Shown piece by piece: positions 7,362 to 15,787 of a stretch of 22,117 nt of DNA. A program made the position numbers and the translations under genes. Under the pieces are notes generated by a model, which worked only from the letters and a program-made list of their open reading frames with translations, was not told where the DNA came from and searched no databases. Numbering within the stretch: position 1 is the first letter of the stretch; every line of letters begins with the position of its first letter. The stretch covers positions 1 to 22,117 of the forward strand of contig CALMGA010000286.1 of the NCBI GenBank assembly GCA_937863205.1. The letters are read 5' to 3'. The stretch is from an uncultured Beijerinckiaceae bacterium (lineage in GTDB: Bacteria; Pseudomonadota; Alphaproteobacteria; Rhizobiales; Beijerinckiaceae).

Positions 7362-7742
7362 GTCTCGGCAGAAAAGTGTTGAAAAAAAGCATCACCCGGG
7401 ATCGCAGATGTAACGCCCTTGTGACGAGCACTCTTCGGACTAGAAATACATCAATTAAAACAGTATGTTATCTCAGTTCATCGAAATCGGCCCGAGATCA
7501 ATGGTGATGGAACCATGACCGACATGGGGATGATTGTCGTAAAAATGCTACAGGTTGGGCGAGAACAGGTCGCGCGTTGGGCGCGTGACCGACCATCGTT
7601 CCTTCAAGGTTTGGACATGTAAGGCCCAGGCATCACGCTCGACGCGGGACGGGTTCTGGCCGGTCGCAACTGCCGCAGGCCATCCCCGTCGACCGCCTCG
7701 CGGCGGCGACGGTCTCACCAAAACCCTCTGGCCTGGGCAAAC
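7362..7742. other. Gene-free, partly AT-rich porin upstream region
   Basis: About 380 bp without a convincing gene. The part at 7380-7480 is unusually AT-rich for this window (an A7 run at 7382-7388 and a tagaaatacatcaattaaaa stretch near 7441-7460) and is the likely porin promoter zone, although I could not place clear -35/-10 boxes. An ATG at 7515 opens only a 35-codon frame with no good ribosome site. From about 7560 the base composition returns to GC-rich. Confidence 0.5.
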
Positions 7743-8150
7743 TGGTCGCCCGCGCCGCCGCGCGATGTCGCCGAGCTCGGCAGCATGCTCATCGCAGAGG
7801 CTTCTGCGGAGGGACCGGACCGCACGCCGCGGCGAACGGCCGAGCGCCTACGCCAGCGCGAGTTCGCCTGCTCGCGCCCTTCATCGTGGTTCGTTTAACG
7901 GCACCATCACCTCGCGCCGCATTGATGTCGGCGCGCTGGTGTCGACAACCGGCGGGAGGTGGAGGACGCGCCGGCGGCGGTGCGGCGCTCCAGCCGGAAA
8001 TCCAAGCGGCGCGATGTGGCCATCGTCACCGACAAGACGGTGCTCGGCGTATCGGTGACGATGTACCGCGACAGTGCCACGACCCTTCGCGACGTGGCAA
8101 TTGCGCGAGCCGTGCTGCTGGCGCACGGCCTGCTGACCCGGTGGCTGGGC
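7743..8150 (+). pseudogene. Decayed remnant of an RND membrane-fusion protein gene
   Basis: The frame covering 7891-7945 reads FNGTITSRRIDVGALVS, which matches the conserved second half of the lipoyl/barrel region of HlyD-type membrane-fusion proteins (typically APFDGxITxRNVDVGxLV). Just upstream, in another frame, AERLRQREFA resembles the end of the coiled-coil hairpin that normally precedes it. In a third frame near 8016-8090, VAIVTDKTVLGVSVTMYRD weakly resembles the C-terminal membrane-proximal domain. No single frame joins them, so at least two frameshifts or deletions are needed, and no start or stop of an intact gene can be set. It lies about 2 kb upstream of an intact adaptor/RND operon and could be a leftover of a related copy. 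The central motif is good evidence, the flanks weak. Confidence 0.42.
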
Positions 8151-8258
8151 TTTGGCGTCAACCTGTTCGTTGCGCGGATCGGCGGTCGGGCATCCCGCCG
8201 CCGACCGGGTCACGCGTGCGGCACCGCAGCTCGCGGCATCGGCTCGGGGTGCGACGCG

Positions 8259-9314
8259 TCAGGTGACGACGCGCGGCCGCGGCTCTTCCCGCGTCGCGAC
8301 GGAGGCGAAGGCCTGTTTCACGCTTTCAAAGATGTCGAGGTCCTTGTCCAGGATGGTGTCGACCTTGCTGAACTGGCGCAGCCTGTCGCCGAGTTCGACG
8401 ACCTTGCTGTAATCGCGCAGGAGCGGCAGCGGTCGACCCGCGTCGAGGATCTCGGCGACCGAGTTGGAAAAGGCTTCGGCGTCGTCGCGCACGCCGACGA
8501 CGTCGAAGCTCGACAGGGCCTGCAAAGCGGTGGCGAGGGCGTTCTTGGGAAGCTCGGCCTGATCGTGCGACGCAAGCTGCCGCACGAACGGATTGGCCAA
8601 GGCCTTCAGCACCTCGGCGGGAGCCCGCTTGACGAAGGTTTTGCAGAAGCGCGCGTCGAAGGCGTCCACCTCGCTCAGGAATTCGATCACGCATTGAAAG
8701 GTCGACAGGTCGCGTGCGCCGAGCAGGCTGGGCTGGTCGCCGCGCAGGTTCTTCAGCACGAGAAGCCGTTCGGCGAGTTCATGGAAAGGATCGCGCAGCA
8801 CGATCAGCCGCTTGAACTCGGGCAGCAGCGCCTGGATGCCTTGCCACATCAGGCGCCCGCTGAGGTACAGCGACGTGCAGCGCGGGATGCGGAACGTGTG
8901 CATCGTCGTTTCCAGCCCGTGCCGTTCGATGCCCTCGTACCAGTACTGGAACCTGTCCTTGAACGCCTCGTCGAAGCGGCGCAGCGGGAGCAGATGCATT
9001 TCCAGGCGGAACACCTTGGTGTTGGCCAGTTGCGTGGACTGCGGCCGTTTGTAGACGAGCAGGCCGGTGCTGGCCTCGCGCAACTCCAGGTCGGCGTAGC
9101 TGCCGAGGTCGGGCACGGAGGCGATGTGGAAGCCGCACAGGCCGGTCGCATGTCGCCCCGAGGCCAGGAACTCCGGGCGGATAACGGTCGCGCTCACCAC
9201 GGCGAGTTGCCGGCCGCCGCCCAGCACGCGGAGCGAGGGCGTGGTGCCGCCCGCGTCGGGAACCAGGTGGCAATCGATCGACGCACCGTGATCGTCCTCG
9301 ACACCGAACAGCAT
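8259..9314 (-). CDS. Hypothetical protein, possibly surface-polysaccharide associated
   Basis: A 351-residue cytoplasmic-looking protein with no signal peptide or membrane segment. I do not recognise a family with confidence. The N-terminal 100 residues (with LCGFHIASVPDL, then DLELREASTGLLVYKRP) resemble the beta-rich N-terminal module that precedes glycan or sulfotransferase-like proteins in alphaproteobacteria; this is a weak impression. The rest is mainly helical, with LIVLRDPFHELAERLLVLKNL in the middle, which recalls the RDP motif of sulfotransferases but lacks a visible PAPS-binding loop. The ATG at 9314 is the only good start; the frame is open further upstream but would run into the 3' end of the TetR gene and has no other ATG or GTG in between. 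It lies downstream of the TetR gene on the same strand, 187 bp away. Confidence 0.7.
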   Translation of the reverse strand: MLFGVEDDHGASIDCHLVPDAGGTTPSLRVLGGGRQLAVVSATVIRPEFLASGRHATGLCGFHIASVPDLGSYADLELREASTGLLVYKRPQSTQLANTKVFRLEMHLLPLRRFDEAFKDRFQYWYEGIERHGLETTMHTFRIPRCTSLYLSGRLMWQGIQALLPEFKRLIVLRDPFHELAERLLVLKNLRGDQPSLLGARDLSTFQCVIEFLSEVDAFDARFCKTFVKRAPAEVLKALANPFVRQLASHDQAELPKNALATALQALSSFDVVGVRDDAEAFSNSVAEILDAGRPLPLLRDYSKVVELGDRLRQFSKVDTILDKDLDIFESVKQAFASVATREEPRPRVVT

Positions 9315-9332
9315 CAGGCGCCGGGAAGACCA

Positions 9333-9373
9333 CGGATCTGCGCCGGCCGGATCTGCGCTGAACGGATCTGCGC
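9333..9373. repeat. Three copies of a 15-bp direct repeat upstream of the hypothetical gene
   Basis: CGGATCTGCGC recurs at 9333-9343, 9348-9358 and 9363-9373, exactly 15 bp apart, with variable 4-bp spacers. It sits 19 to 59 bp upstream of the ATG at 9314. If translation began further upstream the repeats would encode SADPF, SADPA and GADPW. They could be regulator half-sites or a slippage repeat. Confidence 0.75.
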
Positions 9374-9501
9374 TTGTATGGCCACCTCCGATGTCGCGGC
9401 TTCGGGAGCCGACCGCAAGGATCGGGCACCTGCTTAGCCCAGCCGTCCCGAATGTGGAACCCGCTTCGGCCGCCGCCGTCGGGCGATGACGTATGACCCG
9501 G

Positions 9502-10158
9502 TCAACGTCGCAGCAGGCCGTTGGCGAGCAGATCCACGGCTTCCTCGAAGAAGCGCCTGATGTCGATCGGCCGCTGGCTGCCGGCAAGCGCCAGCCAGCT
9601 GTTGCAGACGATGAAAGGCGCCATAATCAGTTGCGGATAGTCGGCGACGGCGGATGCGCGGAACTCGCCCTGCTCGACGCCGCGGCGCAGAACCGCCCTG
9701 AGCGCGTCGAGGGCCGGCTCCATCACCTCCGCGAACCAGCGGTCCACCACGGAAGGGAAGCGTTCGCCCTCGGCCAGAAGGATGCGCAGGATGTTGCGGC
9801 CGCAGGGATCGACGACCATCATCTCCGCCACGAAGGCGAGGTGACGCTTCAATATGTCGATCGCCGACGCCTTCGGATCGTCGGTCAGGGCCTTGAGATT
9901 GTCGGTCGTCGCCTGGCTCTTTTGCTTGAGCATGGCGACGAACAGGTCCTCCTTGCTAGGGAAGTAGACGTAGATCGTGCCCTTGGTGATGCCGGCGCGG
10001 GCGGCGACGTCATCGAGGCGGGCGGCGGAGAACCCCTTCAACGAGAATTCTTCCAGCGCCGCCTGCAGGATCTCGGTCGGCCGCGCCGCCTTGCGCCGCC
10101 GCCGGATGCCGCCCTGTCCGATGCCGCCTTGTCCGATGCCGCTTGGCCCGACCGTCAC
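9502..10158 (-). CDS. TetR/AcrR-family repressor of the adjacent efflux operon
   Basis: Predicted one-component repressor of 218 residues. The N-terminal helix-turn-helix spans about residues 26-72 (LDDVAARAGITKGTIYVYFP, then SKEDLF), and the remaining helices form the ligand-binding domain with an ALxxL-type C-terminal dimer region. The N-terminus carries GIGQGGIGQGGI followed by RRRRK, from a 15-bp DNA repeat. I prefer the GTG at 10158 because AAGG (10167-10170) lies 8 nt upstream and the operator at 10173-10190 then stays outside the coding region. The ATG at 10191 (11 more codons) lacks a ribosome site and is the alternative. The gene is divergent from the adaptor/RND genes, the usual layout for a local repressor released by a pump substrate. 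Confidence 0.88.
   Translation of the reverse strand: MTVGPSGIGQGGIGQGGIRRRRKAARPTEILQAALEEFSLKGFSAARLDDVAARAGITKGTIYVYFPSKEDLFVAMLKQKSQATTDNLKALTDDPKASAIDILKRHLAFVAEMMVVDPCGRNILRILLAEGERFPSVVDRWFAEVMEPALDALRAVLRRGVEQGEFRASAVADYPQLIMAPFIVCNSWLALAGSQRPIDIRRFFEEAVDLLANGLLRR
10105..10149. repeat. Three tandem 15-bp repeats in the 5' end of the TetR gene
   Basis: ATGCCGCCCTGTCCG at 10105-10119 is followed by ATGCCGCCTTGTCCG at 10120-10134 and the diverged ATGCCGCTTGGCCCG at 10135-10149. In the gene they encode repeated Gly-Gly-Ile-Gly-Gln, just before the basic stretch that leads into the DNA-binding domain. Being a multiple of three, copy changes would alter the tail length without breaking the frame. 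Confidence 0.85.
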
Positions 10159-10172
10159 ATTGCCGACCTTGT

Positions 10173-10190
10173 TGACTGACTGGTATGTCA
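10173..10190. promoter_or_regulatory. Probable TetR operator in the divergent promoter region
   Basis: The 18-bp dyad follows the pattern TGAC-nn-AC-nn-GT-nn-GTCA with 12 of 18 positions symmetric. It overlaps TTGACT (10172-10177), a likely -35 box for the plus-strand efflux operon. It also overlaps TAATGA (10193-10188 on the minus strand), a possible -10 box for the repressor with TTTACC (10215-10210) as its -35. Binding here would silence both directions. Confidence 0.62.
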
Positions 10191-10271
10191 TTACGAGAAG
10201 AGTCGTGTTGGTAAACAGCCGCGTCGGCATCCGCAATCTCGCTCGGCGGCGAGGCATCATCGAGGCAGCCC

Positions 10272-11459
10272 GTGCGACGATCGAAATGGCTGATGGCCGC
10301 CGGCAGCGCGGCATGGATCATCCCGGCACTCGCCCCCGCGGCGGCTCAAGCGCCGGCGAAGCCTTCCCTGCCACCCCACCCCTGCGATGCCCGCTGCGTG
10401 CTGGTCGACGTGGCGACCGCGCGGGAAGGCGCGTTCACCGCCTCCGTCGTGCTGACCGGCAGCATCGCGCCCAAATACCAGAGCAACATCGCCTTTCGCA
10501 CCGGCGGCAAGATCGTGCAGCGGCTGGTCGAGATCGGCGCCCATGTCGGCCCCGACGAGGTGCTGGCGCGGCTTGACCCACGCGACCAAAACGCCAACTT
10601 CGACACGGCCAGGGCCGGCCTCGCCTCGGCCCAGGCCCTGCTGGTTCAGGCCGAGGTCAACTTCGGGCGGCAGAAGGCGCTCTACGCCGACGGCTATGCG
10701 ACGCGGCCGAGCTTCGATCTGGCGCAGCAGCAGTTGCGCATCCAGCAGGCGGCGGTCGACTCGGCCAAGGCGGCGCTGGGTACGGCGGGCGAACAGCTCG
10801 GCTACGCCGATCTCAAGGCCGGCGCCGCCGGCATCGTGGTCGGGCGCAACGCCGAGGTGGGCCAGGTGGTGCAGGCCGGGCAGACCGTGTTCGTTCTCGC
10901 CCAGGACGGGCCGCGCGACGCCGTGTTCGACGTGTACGAGGCGCTGCTGACCGAGCCGCCGGCGAGCAAGACCGTGCAGGTCGCGCTGCAGTCGGACCTC
11001 GCCGTTCGCACCACCGGCATCGTGCGCGAAACCTCGCCCACGGTGGATGACAAGTCGGGGGCGGTGAAGGTCAAGGTCGGCCTCGATCACGTGCCGGCCG
11101 GCATGTCGCTCGGCGCCGCCGTGGTCGGCTCCGGCGCCTTCAAACCGCGCCGCGCGATCGTGCTGCCGCGCGGCGCCCTGTTCCGCTGGAACGATCAGCC
11201 GGCCGTATGGCTCTTCGAGGCGGCGACATCCACCGTTTCGCCGCGAACGGTGGAGGTGATGGTGTTCGACGGCAACAACCTCGTCCTGTCCGCCGGCGTG
11301 GCGCCCGGCGACACCGTGGTCACCGCGGGCACGCAGTTCCTCCACCCCGGCCAGGTCGTGGCCATCGCCAAGCGCGAGGAGGCGGTCGGGCCCAGTCCCG
11401 CCGACCGGGCGCAGGAGCTGCTGCGGACGCAAGCCTCGCAGAAGGCGGCGTTGCGGTGA
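10272..11459 (+). CDS. RND efflux membrane-fusion protein (first of two, TriA-like)
   Basis: Periplasmic adaptor of the HlyD/AcrA type, 395 residues. A signal peptide covers about residues 1-26 (hydrophobic core LMAAGSAAWIIPALAPAAAQ, ending at AQ). The barrel-sandwich halves are recognisable at SNIAFRTGGKIVQRLVEIGAHV and, after a helical hairpin rich in Gln/Ala (about 110-170), at YADLKAGAAGIVVGRNAEVGQ. The C-terminal beta-barrel and membrane-proximal domains follow, ending in an alpha tail. The GTG at 10272 is supported by GAGG (10262-10265) 6 nt upstream. The stop overlaps the next ATG by one base (TGATG), so it is translationally coupled to the second adaptor. Regulation is probably by the divergent TetR protein through the dyad at 10173-10190. 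Confidence 0.9.
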   Translation: MRRSKWLMAAGSAAWIIPALAPAAAQAPAKPSLPPHPCDARCVLVDVATAREGAFTASVVLTGSIAPKYQSNIAFRTGGKIVQRLVEIGAHVGPDEVLARLDPRDQNANFDTARAGLASAQALLVQAEVNFGRQKALYADGYATRPSFDLAQQQLRIQQAAVDSAKAALGTAGEQLGYADLKAGAAGIVVGRNAEVGQVVQAGQTVFVLAQDGPRDAVFDVYEALLTEPPASKTVQVALQSDLAVRTTGIVRETSPTVDDKSGAVKVKVGLDHVPAGMSLGAAVVGSGAFKPRRAIVLPRGALFRWNDQPAVWLFEAATSTVSPRTVEVMVFDGNNLVLSAGVAPGDTVVTAGTQFLHPGQVVAIAKREEAVGPSPADRAQELLRTQASQKAALR

Positions 11460-12619
11460 TGGGGCGCGCGTCCGCCCTGGCCGGCTTGCCCCTGATCGCT
11501 CTGGCCTGCGCCGGTTGCGAGGAGGAAAGCCTGCCGCCGCCGCCGCTGCGCCCCGTTCTCGTCACAACGGTGGAGCCGGTCCGCACGCAGCTGTTCGGCC
11601 CTTTCGCCAGCACGGTCGAGGCCCGCTACCAGACGCAGCTCGGCTTCCAGCTCGCCGGACGCATGGTCGCCCGCGACGTTTACGTCGGCGACGCCGTGCA
11701 CAAGGGACAAAGGCTCGCCGCCCTTGATCCGGCGGTGACGCAGTTCGCCCTGCTGCGCGCCAAGGCCGACGTGGTCAACGCGCAGGCGCAGCTCAGCAAT
11801 TCGGAGGGCATCGAGGCCCGGCAACGTTCGCTGGCGCAGGGCGGCAACGCGTCCCAGGCGACGCTCGACAATGCCGTCGCCGGCCGCGACACGGCCAAGG
11901 CTCGGCTCGATCAAACGCAGGCCGCGCTGCGCATGGCGGAAACGCAGGTCGGCTACACCGAGCTGAGCGCCAACTTCGACGCCGTGGTCACCGCCTGGAC
12001 GGCGGAAGTCGGCCAGTACGTCGACACGGGTCAGGCGGTGGTGACGCTGGCGCGCCCGGACGTGCGCGAAGCCGTGGTTGACATTCCCGACGAGCTGATC
12101 TGGCGCGTCACGCCCGGCATGGCCTTCACCGTGCGGCTCCAGGCGGCGCCCGGCATCACCGCCCAGGCGAGCGTGCGCGAGATCGGCCCGCTCGCCGAGG
12201 AAGCGACCCGCACCCATCGCGTGCGCCTGACGATGGCCGACGCTTCGCCGGCCTTCCGCCTGGGCACAACCATCACCGTGTCGCACGAGACGGAGGTGGC
12301 GCCCTTCGTGCAGCTGCCGGCGAGCGCCGTCGTGGTCGATGGAAAGACGCCCGACTCAGCCCCCCAATCAACGTCCGGGGCAGCCTATGTCTGGCTGCTC
12401 GCCGCCGACGGCCGGCGGGTGTCGCGGCGCGCCGTGACCCTCGCCGCGCCCGACCGGCTGTCCGACGGGAGCGGCGACGTCCGCATCGCCGCCGGGCTCG
12501 CGGCCGGCGACAGGGTCGTGACGATGGGCGTCCATTCCCTCAGCGAAGGTCAGGCGGTGGCGGGCGTCACCGGCGGCGTCGGCGCATCCGCCCTCAAGGT
12601 CGGGGAAACACACCTTTGA
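11459..12619 (+). CDS. RND efflux membrane-fusion protein (second of two, TriB-like), probable lipoprotein
   Basis: Second periplasmic adaptor of 386 residues. The N-terminal signal has cysteines at 17 and 20 (LALACAGC-like region followed by EEES), so C20 or C17 may be lipidated, although neither has a textbook lipobox. Barrel-sandwich halves are seen at YQTQLGFQLAGRMVARDVYV with VGDAVHKGQ after it, and at YTELSANFDAVVTAWTAEVG. The helical hairpin between them is about 60 residues, and the usual barrel and membrane-proximal domains follow. It overlaps the preceding gene by one base and the pump gene by four. In TriABC of Pseudomonas two different adaptors act together with one pump; the same division of labour is inferred here. 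Confidence 0.9.
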   Translation: MGRASALAGLPLIALACAGCEEESLPPPPLRPVLVTTVEPVRTQLFGPFASTVEARYQTQLGFQLAGRMVARDVYVGDAVHKGQRLAALDPAVTQFALLRAKADVVNAQAQLSNSEGIEARQRSLAQGGNASQATLDNAVAGRDTAKARLDQTQAALRMAETQVGYTELSANFDAVVTAWTAEVGQYVDTGQAVVTLARPDVREAVVDIPDELIWRVTPGMAFTVRLQAAPGITAQASVREIGPLAEEATRTHRVRLTMADASPAFRLGTTITVSHETEVAPFVQLPASAVVVDGKTPDSAPQSTSGAAYVWLLAADGRRVSRRAVTLAAPDRLSDGSGDVRIAAGLAAGDRVVTMGVHSLSEGQAVAGVTGGVGASALKVGETHL

Positions 12620-15600
12620 GCCGCTTCAACCTTTCAGAATGGGCGCTCGAACACCGATCGTTCGTGATCTTCCTGATGATCGTCTCGGTTCTCGCCGGCA
12701 CGCTCGCCTACCGCAAGCTCGGGCGCGAGGAGGATCCCTCCTTCGCCATCAAGACCATGATCGTCTCGGCGGAATGGCCGGGCGCCACCATCGCCGACAC
12801 GCTCGATCAGGTCACGGACCGCATCGAAAAGGAGCTGCAACAGGTCGACGGCCTCGACTTCACCCGGTCCTACACCACGCCGGGCAAGACCACCGTCTTC
12901 GTGCAGTTCAAGGACACCACCGACCCCAAGAAGCTGCCGGGGCTGTTCTACCAGGTGCGCAAGCACATCGGCGACATCCGCAACACCTTTCCCGACAACC
13001 TGAAGGGCATCAACTTCAACGACGAGTTCGGCGACGTCTTCGGCAACGTCTACGCCTTCACCGCCGACGGCCTCTCCATGCGGCAGCTGCGCGACTACGT
13101 GGAGGGCGTGCGCTCGGCCGTGCTGGGGGTCAAGAACATCGGCAAGACCATGCTGATCGGCACCCAGGACGAGGCGATCTTCCTCGACTTCTCGCTGCGC
13201 AAGATCGCCGGGCTCGGCATCGACACCGCCGCCCTCATCAAGACGCTGCAGGCGCAGAACGCCATCGCGCCCTCGGGCGTGGTGCAGGCCGGCGCCGAGC
13301 AGGTCAGCGTGCGGGTCGGCGGGCAGTTCGTCGGCGAAGACAGCCTGAAGGCGATCAACCTCAGGGTCAACGAGCGCTTCTTCCGCCTGTCCGACATCGC
13401 CGACATCCACCGCGGCTATCCCGACCCGCCGCAGCCGATGTTCCGCCACAACGGGCAGCCGGCGGTCGGCCTCGCCATCGCCATGCGCGGAGGCGGCAAC
13501 CTGCTGCAGTTCGGCACCGACCTGAAGGCCAAGATGCGCGCGGTCGAGGCGACGCTGCCAATCGGCGTCGGCGTCCACCTCGTGTCGGACCAGCCCAGGA
13601 TCGTCGAGCACGCGGTCGGCGGCTTCACCGAAGCGCTCGCCGAGGCGATCGGCATCGTGCTCGTGGTGAGCTTCATTTCGCTGGGCGTGCGCGCCGGCCT
13701 GGTGGTGTCGATCACCATCCCGCTGGTGCTCGCCGCGACCTTCGTCGTCCTCAACGTGATGGGCGTCACCCTGCAGCGCATCTCCCTCGGTGCCCTCATC
13801 ATCGCGCTCGGCCTGCTCGTCGACGACGCCATGATCACGGTGGAAATGATGGTCGCGCGCCTCGAACACGGCGACAGCCGGACGGAGGCCGCGACCTTCG
13901 CCTACCATTCCACCGCCTTTCCCATGCTGACCGGGACGCTGGTCACGGTGGCCGGCTTCCTGCCGATCGGCTTCAACGGCTCGGCCGCCGGCGAGTACAC
14001 CTACTCGCTGTTCGTGGTGATCGCCGCCTCGCTCGCCGTGTCCTGGGTGGTGGCGGTGCTGTTCGCCCCGCTCATCGGCGTGCTGATGCTGCCCAAGACG
14101 CTGAAGCACCATTCGGAAAGGCCCGGACGCCTCATCTCGGCCTTTCGCGCCTTCCTCGTCGCGGCGATGCGCTGGCGCTGGGTCACGGTGGGGCTGACGG
14201 TCGGCTGCCTCGCGCTCGCCGTCTACGGCATGCGCTTCGTGCAGCAGCAGTTCTTTCCCTCCTCCGACCGGCCGGAAATCCTGGTCGACATGACCCTGCC
14301 GCAGATGAGCAGCATCGCCGAAACGCGCCGGCAGATGGATCGCTTCGAGGCCCGCCTCAAGGGCGATCCCGACGTCACCGACTGGTCGTCCTACGTCGGC
14401 GAGGGGGCGATCCGTTTCTACCTGCCGCTCGACCAGCAGCTCGGCAACGACTTCTTCGGGCAGATCGTGGTCAAGACGCCCGACCTCGCCGCGCGCAACC
14501 GGCTGATGCCCAAGCTGGCGCAGTTCGGGCGCGAGCAGTTCGTCGGCACGGACGTCTTCATCCATTCGCTCGACCTCGGCCCCCCGGTCGGGCGCCCGGT
14601 GCAGTACCGCATTAGCGGACCCGACGTGCAGGGGGTGCGCCAGCAGGCGCTGCAGCTCGCTTCAATCGTCGGCGCCAACGCCCACCTCGGCGTGCCCACC
14701 TACGACTGGAACGAGCCGGGCGAGGTGCTGCGCGTCGACATCCTCCAGGACAAGGCGCGCCAGCTCGGCATCACCGGCCAGGACATCGCCAGCGTGCTCA
14801 ACGGGGTCACCGGGGGCACAACCATCACGCAGGTCCGCGACGCCATCTACCTCGTCAACGTGATCGGCCGCGCCCAAGCGCTGGAGCGCACCTCGCTCGA
14901 CACGCTGCAAAGCCTGCAGGTGACGCTGGCCAACGGCCGCACCGTGCCGCTGCTCGCCTTCGCGAGATTGCGCTACGACCTCGAACAGCCGATCGTGTGG
15001 CGCCGCGACCGCCTGCCCACGGTGACGCTGCGCTCAACCATCGTCGACAAGGTGCAGCCGATGACGGCGGTGAGCGAGCTGAAGCCACAGATCGACGCCT
15101 TCGCCGCCGCCTTGCCGGCGGGCTACGCGCTCGCCACCGGCGGCGCCGTCGAGGAAAGCGGCAAGGGCCAGGGCCCGATCGCCTCCGTGGTGCCGGTGAT
15201 GCTGCTGGTGATGGCGTTCCTACTGATGGTGCAGCTGCAAAGCTTCGGCAAGCTGCTGCTCGTCATTTCCGTGGCGCCGCTGGGTCTGATCGGGGTGGTG
15301 GCGGCGCTGCTGCCCTCGGGCGCGCCGCTCGGCTTCGTGGCCATCCTCGGGGTGCTCGCCCTGATCGGCATCATCATCCGCAACTCGGTCATCCTGGTCG
15401 CCCAGATCGACGAATACCTCGCCGAGGGACGCGCGCCCTGGGACGCGGTGGTGGAGGCGACCTGCCACCGCGTCCGCCCGATCCTGCTCACGGCGGCGGC
15501 GGCGAGCCTCGGCATGGTGCCGATCGCCCGCGAAGTGTTCTGGGGACCGATGGCCTACGCGATGATCGGCGGCATCCTCGCCGGCACCGTGCTGACCCTG

Positions 15601-15783
15601 GTGTTCCTGCCGGCGCTCTACGTCGGCTGCTACCGGATCAAGCCGCCGAAGGTCGAAGGCACGTTCTACGGCGAGGCTGGGGAGACGTCTCGCGATGCCG
15701 GGCGCGAGCCGGCGCCCGCCGCCCTGCCGCAGGGCGGGCAGAAGGCGGCGCGAAGCTTCGGGCCGGAAGGCGCTCCGGTCTGA
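12616..15783 (+). CDS. RND efflux transporter permease (TriC-like)
   Basis: Inner-membrane proton-driven drug or solute exporter of 1055 residues, the usual RND length. A first transmembrane segment is at about 14-31 and two large periplasmic loops alternate with membrane blocks. The proton-relay aspartates D403/D404 are present in LGLLVDDAMITVEMM, and the second half has the matching ALIGIIIRNSVILVAQIDEY segment. The TTG start at 12616 overlaps the stop of the adaptor gene (TTGA) and is backed by GGGGAAA about 8 nt upstream; relatives begin with the same SEWALEHR-like sequence, and the next Met is at residue 21, inside the first membrane helix. No TolC-type channel gene is nearby, so an outer-membrane partner must come from elsewhere. 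Substrates cannot be read from the sequence. Confidence 0.93.
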   Translation: MSRFNLSEWALEHRSFVIFLMIVSVLAGTLAYRKLGREEDPSFAIKTMIVSAEWPGATIADTLDQVTDRIEKELQQVDGLDFTRSYTTPGKTTVFVQFKDTTDPKKLPGLFYQVRKHIGDIRNTFPDNLKGINFNDEFGDVFGNVYAFTADGLSMRQLRDYVEGVRSAVLGVKNIGKTMLIGTQDEAIFLDFSLRKIAGLGIDTAALIKTLQAQNAIAPSGVVQAGAEQVSVRVGGQFVGEDSLKAINLRVNERFFRLSDIADIHRGYPDPPQPMFRHNGQPAVGLAIAMRGGGNLLQFGTDLKAKMRAVEATLPIGVGVHLVSDQPRIVEHAVGGFTEALAEAIGIVLVVSFISLGVRAGLVVSITIPLVLAATFVVLNVMGVTLQRISLGALIIALGLLVDDAMITVEMMVARLEHGDSRTEAATFAYHSTAFPMLTGTLVTVAGFLPIGFNGSAAGEYTYSLFVVIAASLAVSWVVAVLFAPLIGVLMLPKTLKHHSERPGRLISAFRAFLVAAMRWRWVTVGLTVGCLALAVYGMRFVQQQFFPSSDRPEILVDMTLPQMSSIAETRRQMDRFEARLKGDPDVTDWSSYVGEGAIRFYLPLDQQLGNDFFGQIVVKTPDLAARNRLMPKLAQFGREQFVGTDVFIHSLDLGPPVGRPVQYRISGPDVQGVRQQALQLASIVGANAHLGVPTYDWNEPGEVLRVDILQDKARQLGITGQDIASVLNGVTGGTTITQVRDAIYLVNVIGRAQALERTSLDTLQSLQVTLANGRTVPLLAFARLRYDLEQPIVWRRDRLPTVTLRSTIVDKVQPMTAVSELKPQIDAFAAALPAGYALATGGAVEESGKGQGPIASVVPVMLLVMAFLLMVQLQSFGKLLLVISVAPLGLIGVVAALLPSGAPLGFVAILGVLALIGIIIRNSVILVAQIDEYLAEGRAPWDAVVEATCHRVRPILLTAAAASLGMVPIAREVFWGPMAYAMIGGILAGTVLTLVFLPALYVGCYRIKPPKVEGTFYGEAGETSRDAGREPAPAALPQGGQKAARSFGPEGAPV

Positions 15784-15787
15784 CCCT

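Noticed and set aside
7515..7622. Possible 35-residue peptide starting MTDMGMIVVKML
   Set aside because: No convincing ribosome site, no homology signal, and it lies in a region of decayed sequence.
8183..8207. CGGTCGG/CCGACCG dyad considered as a terminator for the orphan gene
   Set aside because: An 11-nt loop, no T-run on either strand, and a 50-bp distance from the stop make it weak in such GC-rich sequence.
12634..14565. A 643-codon minus-strand open frame opposite the RND pump gene
   Set aside because: Composition is His/Asp/Arg/Gly-rich, as expected from the reverse of a GC-rich gene; no recognisable domain. The plus-strand pump is unmistakable.
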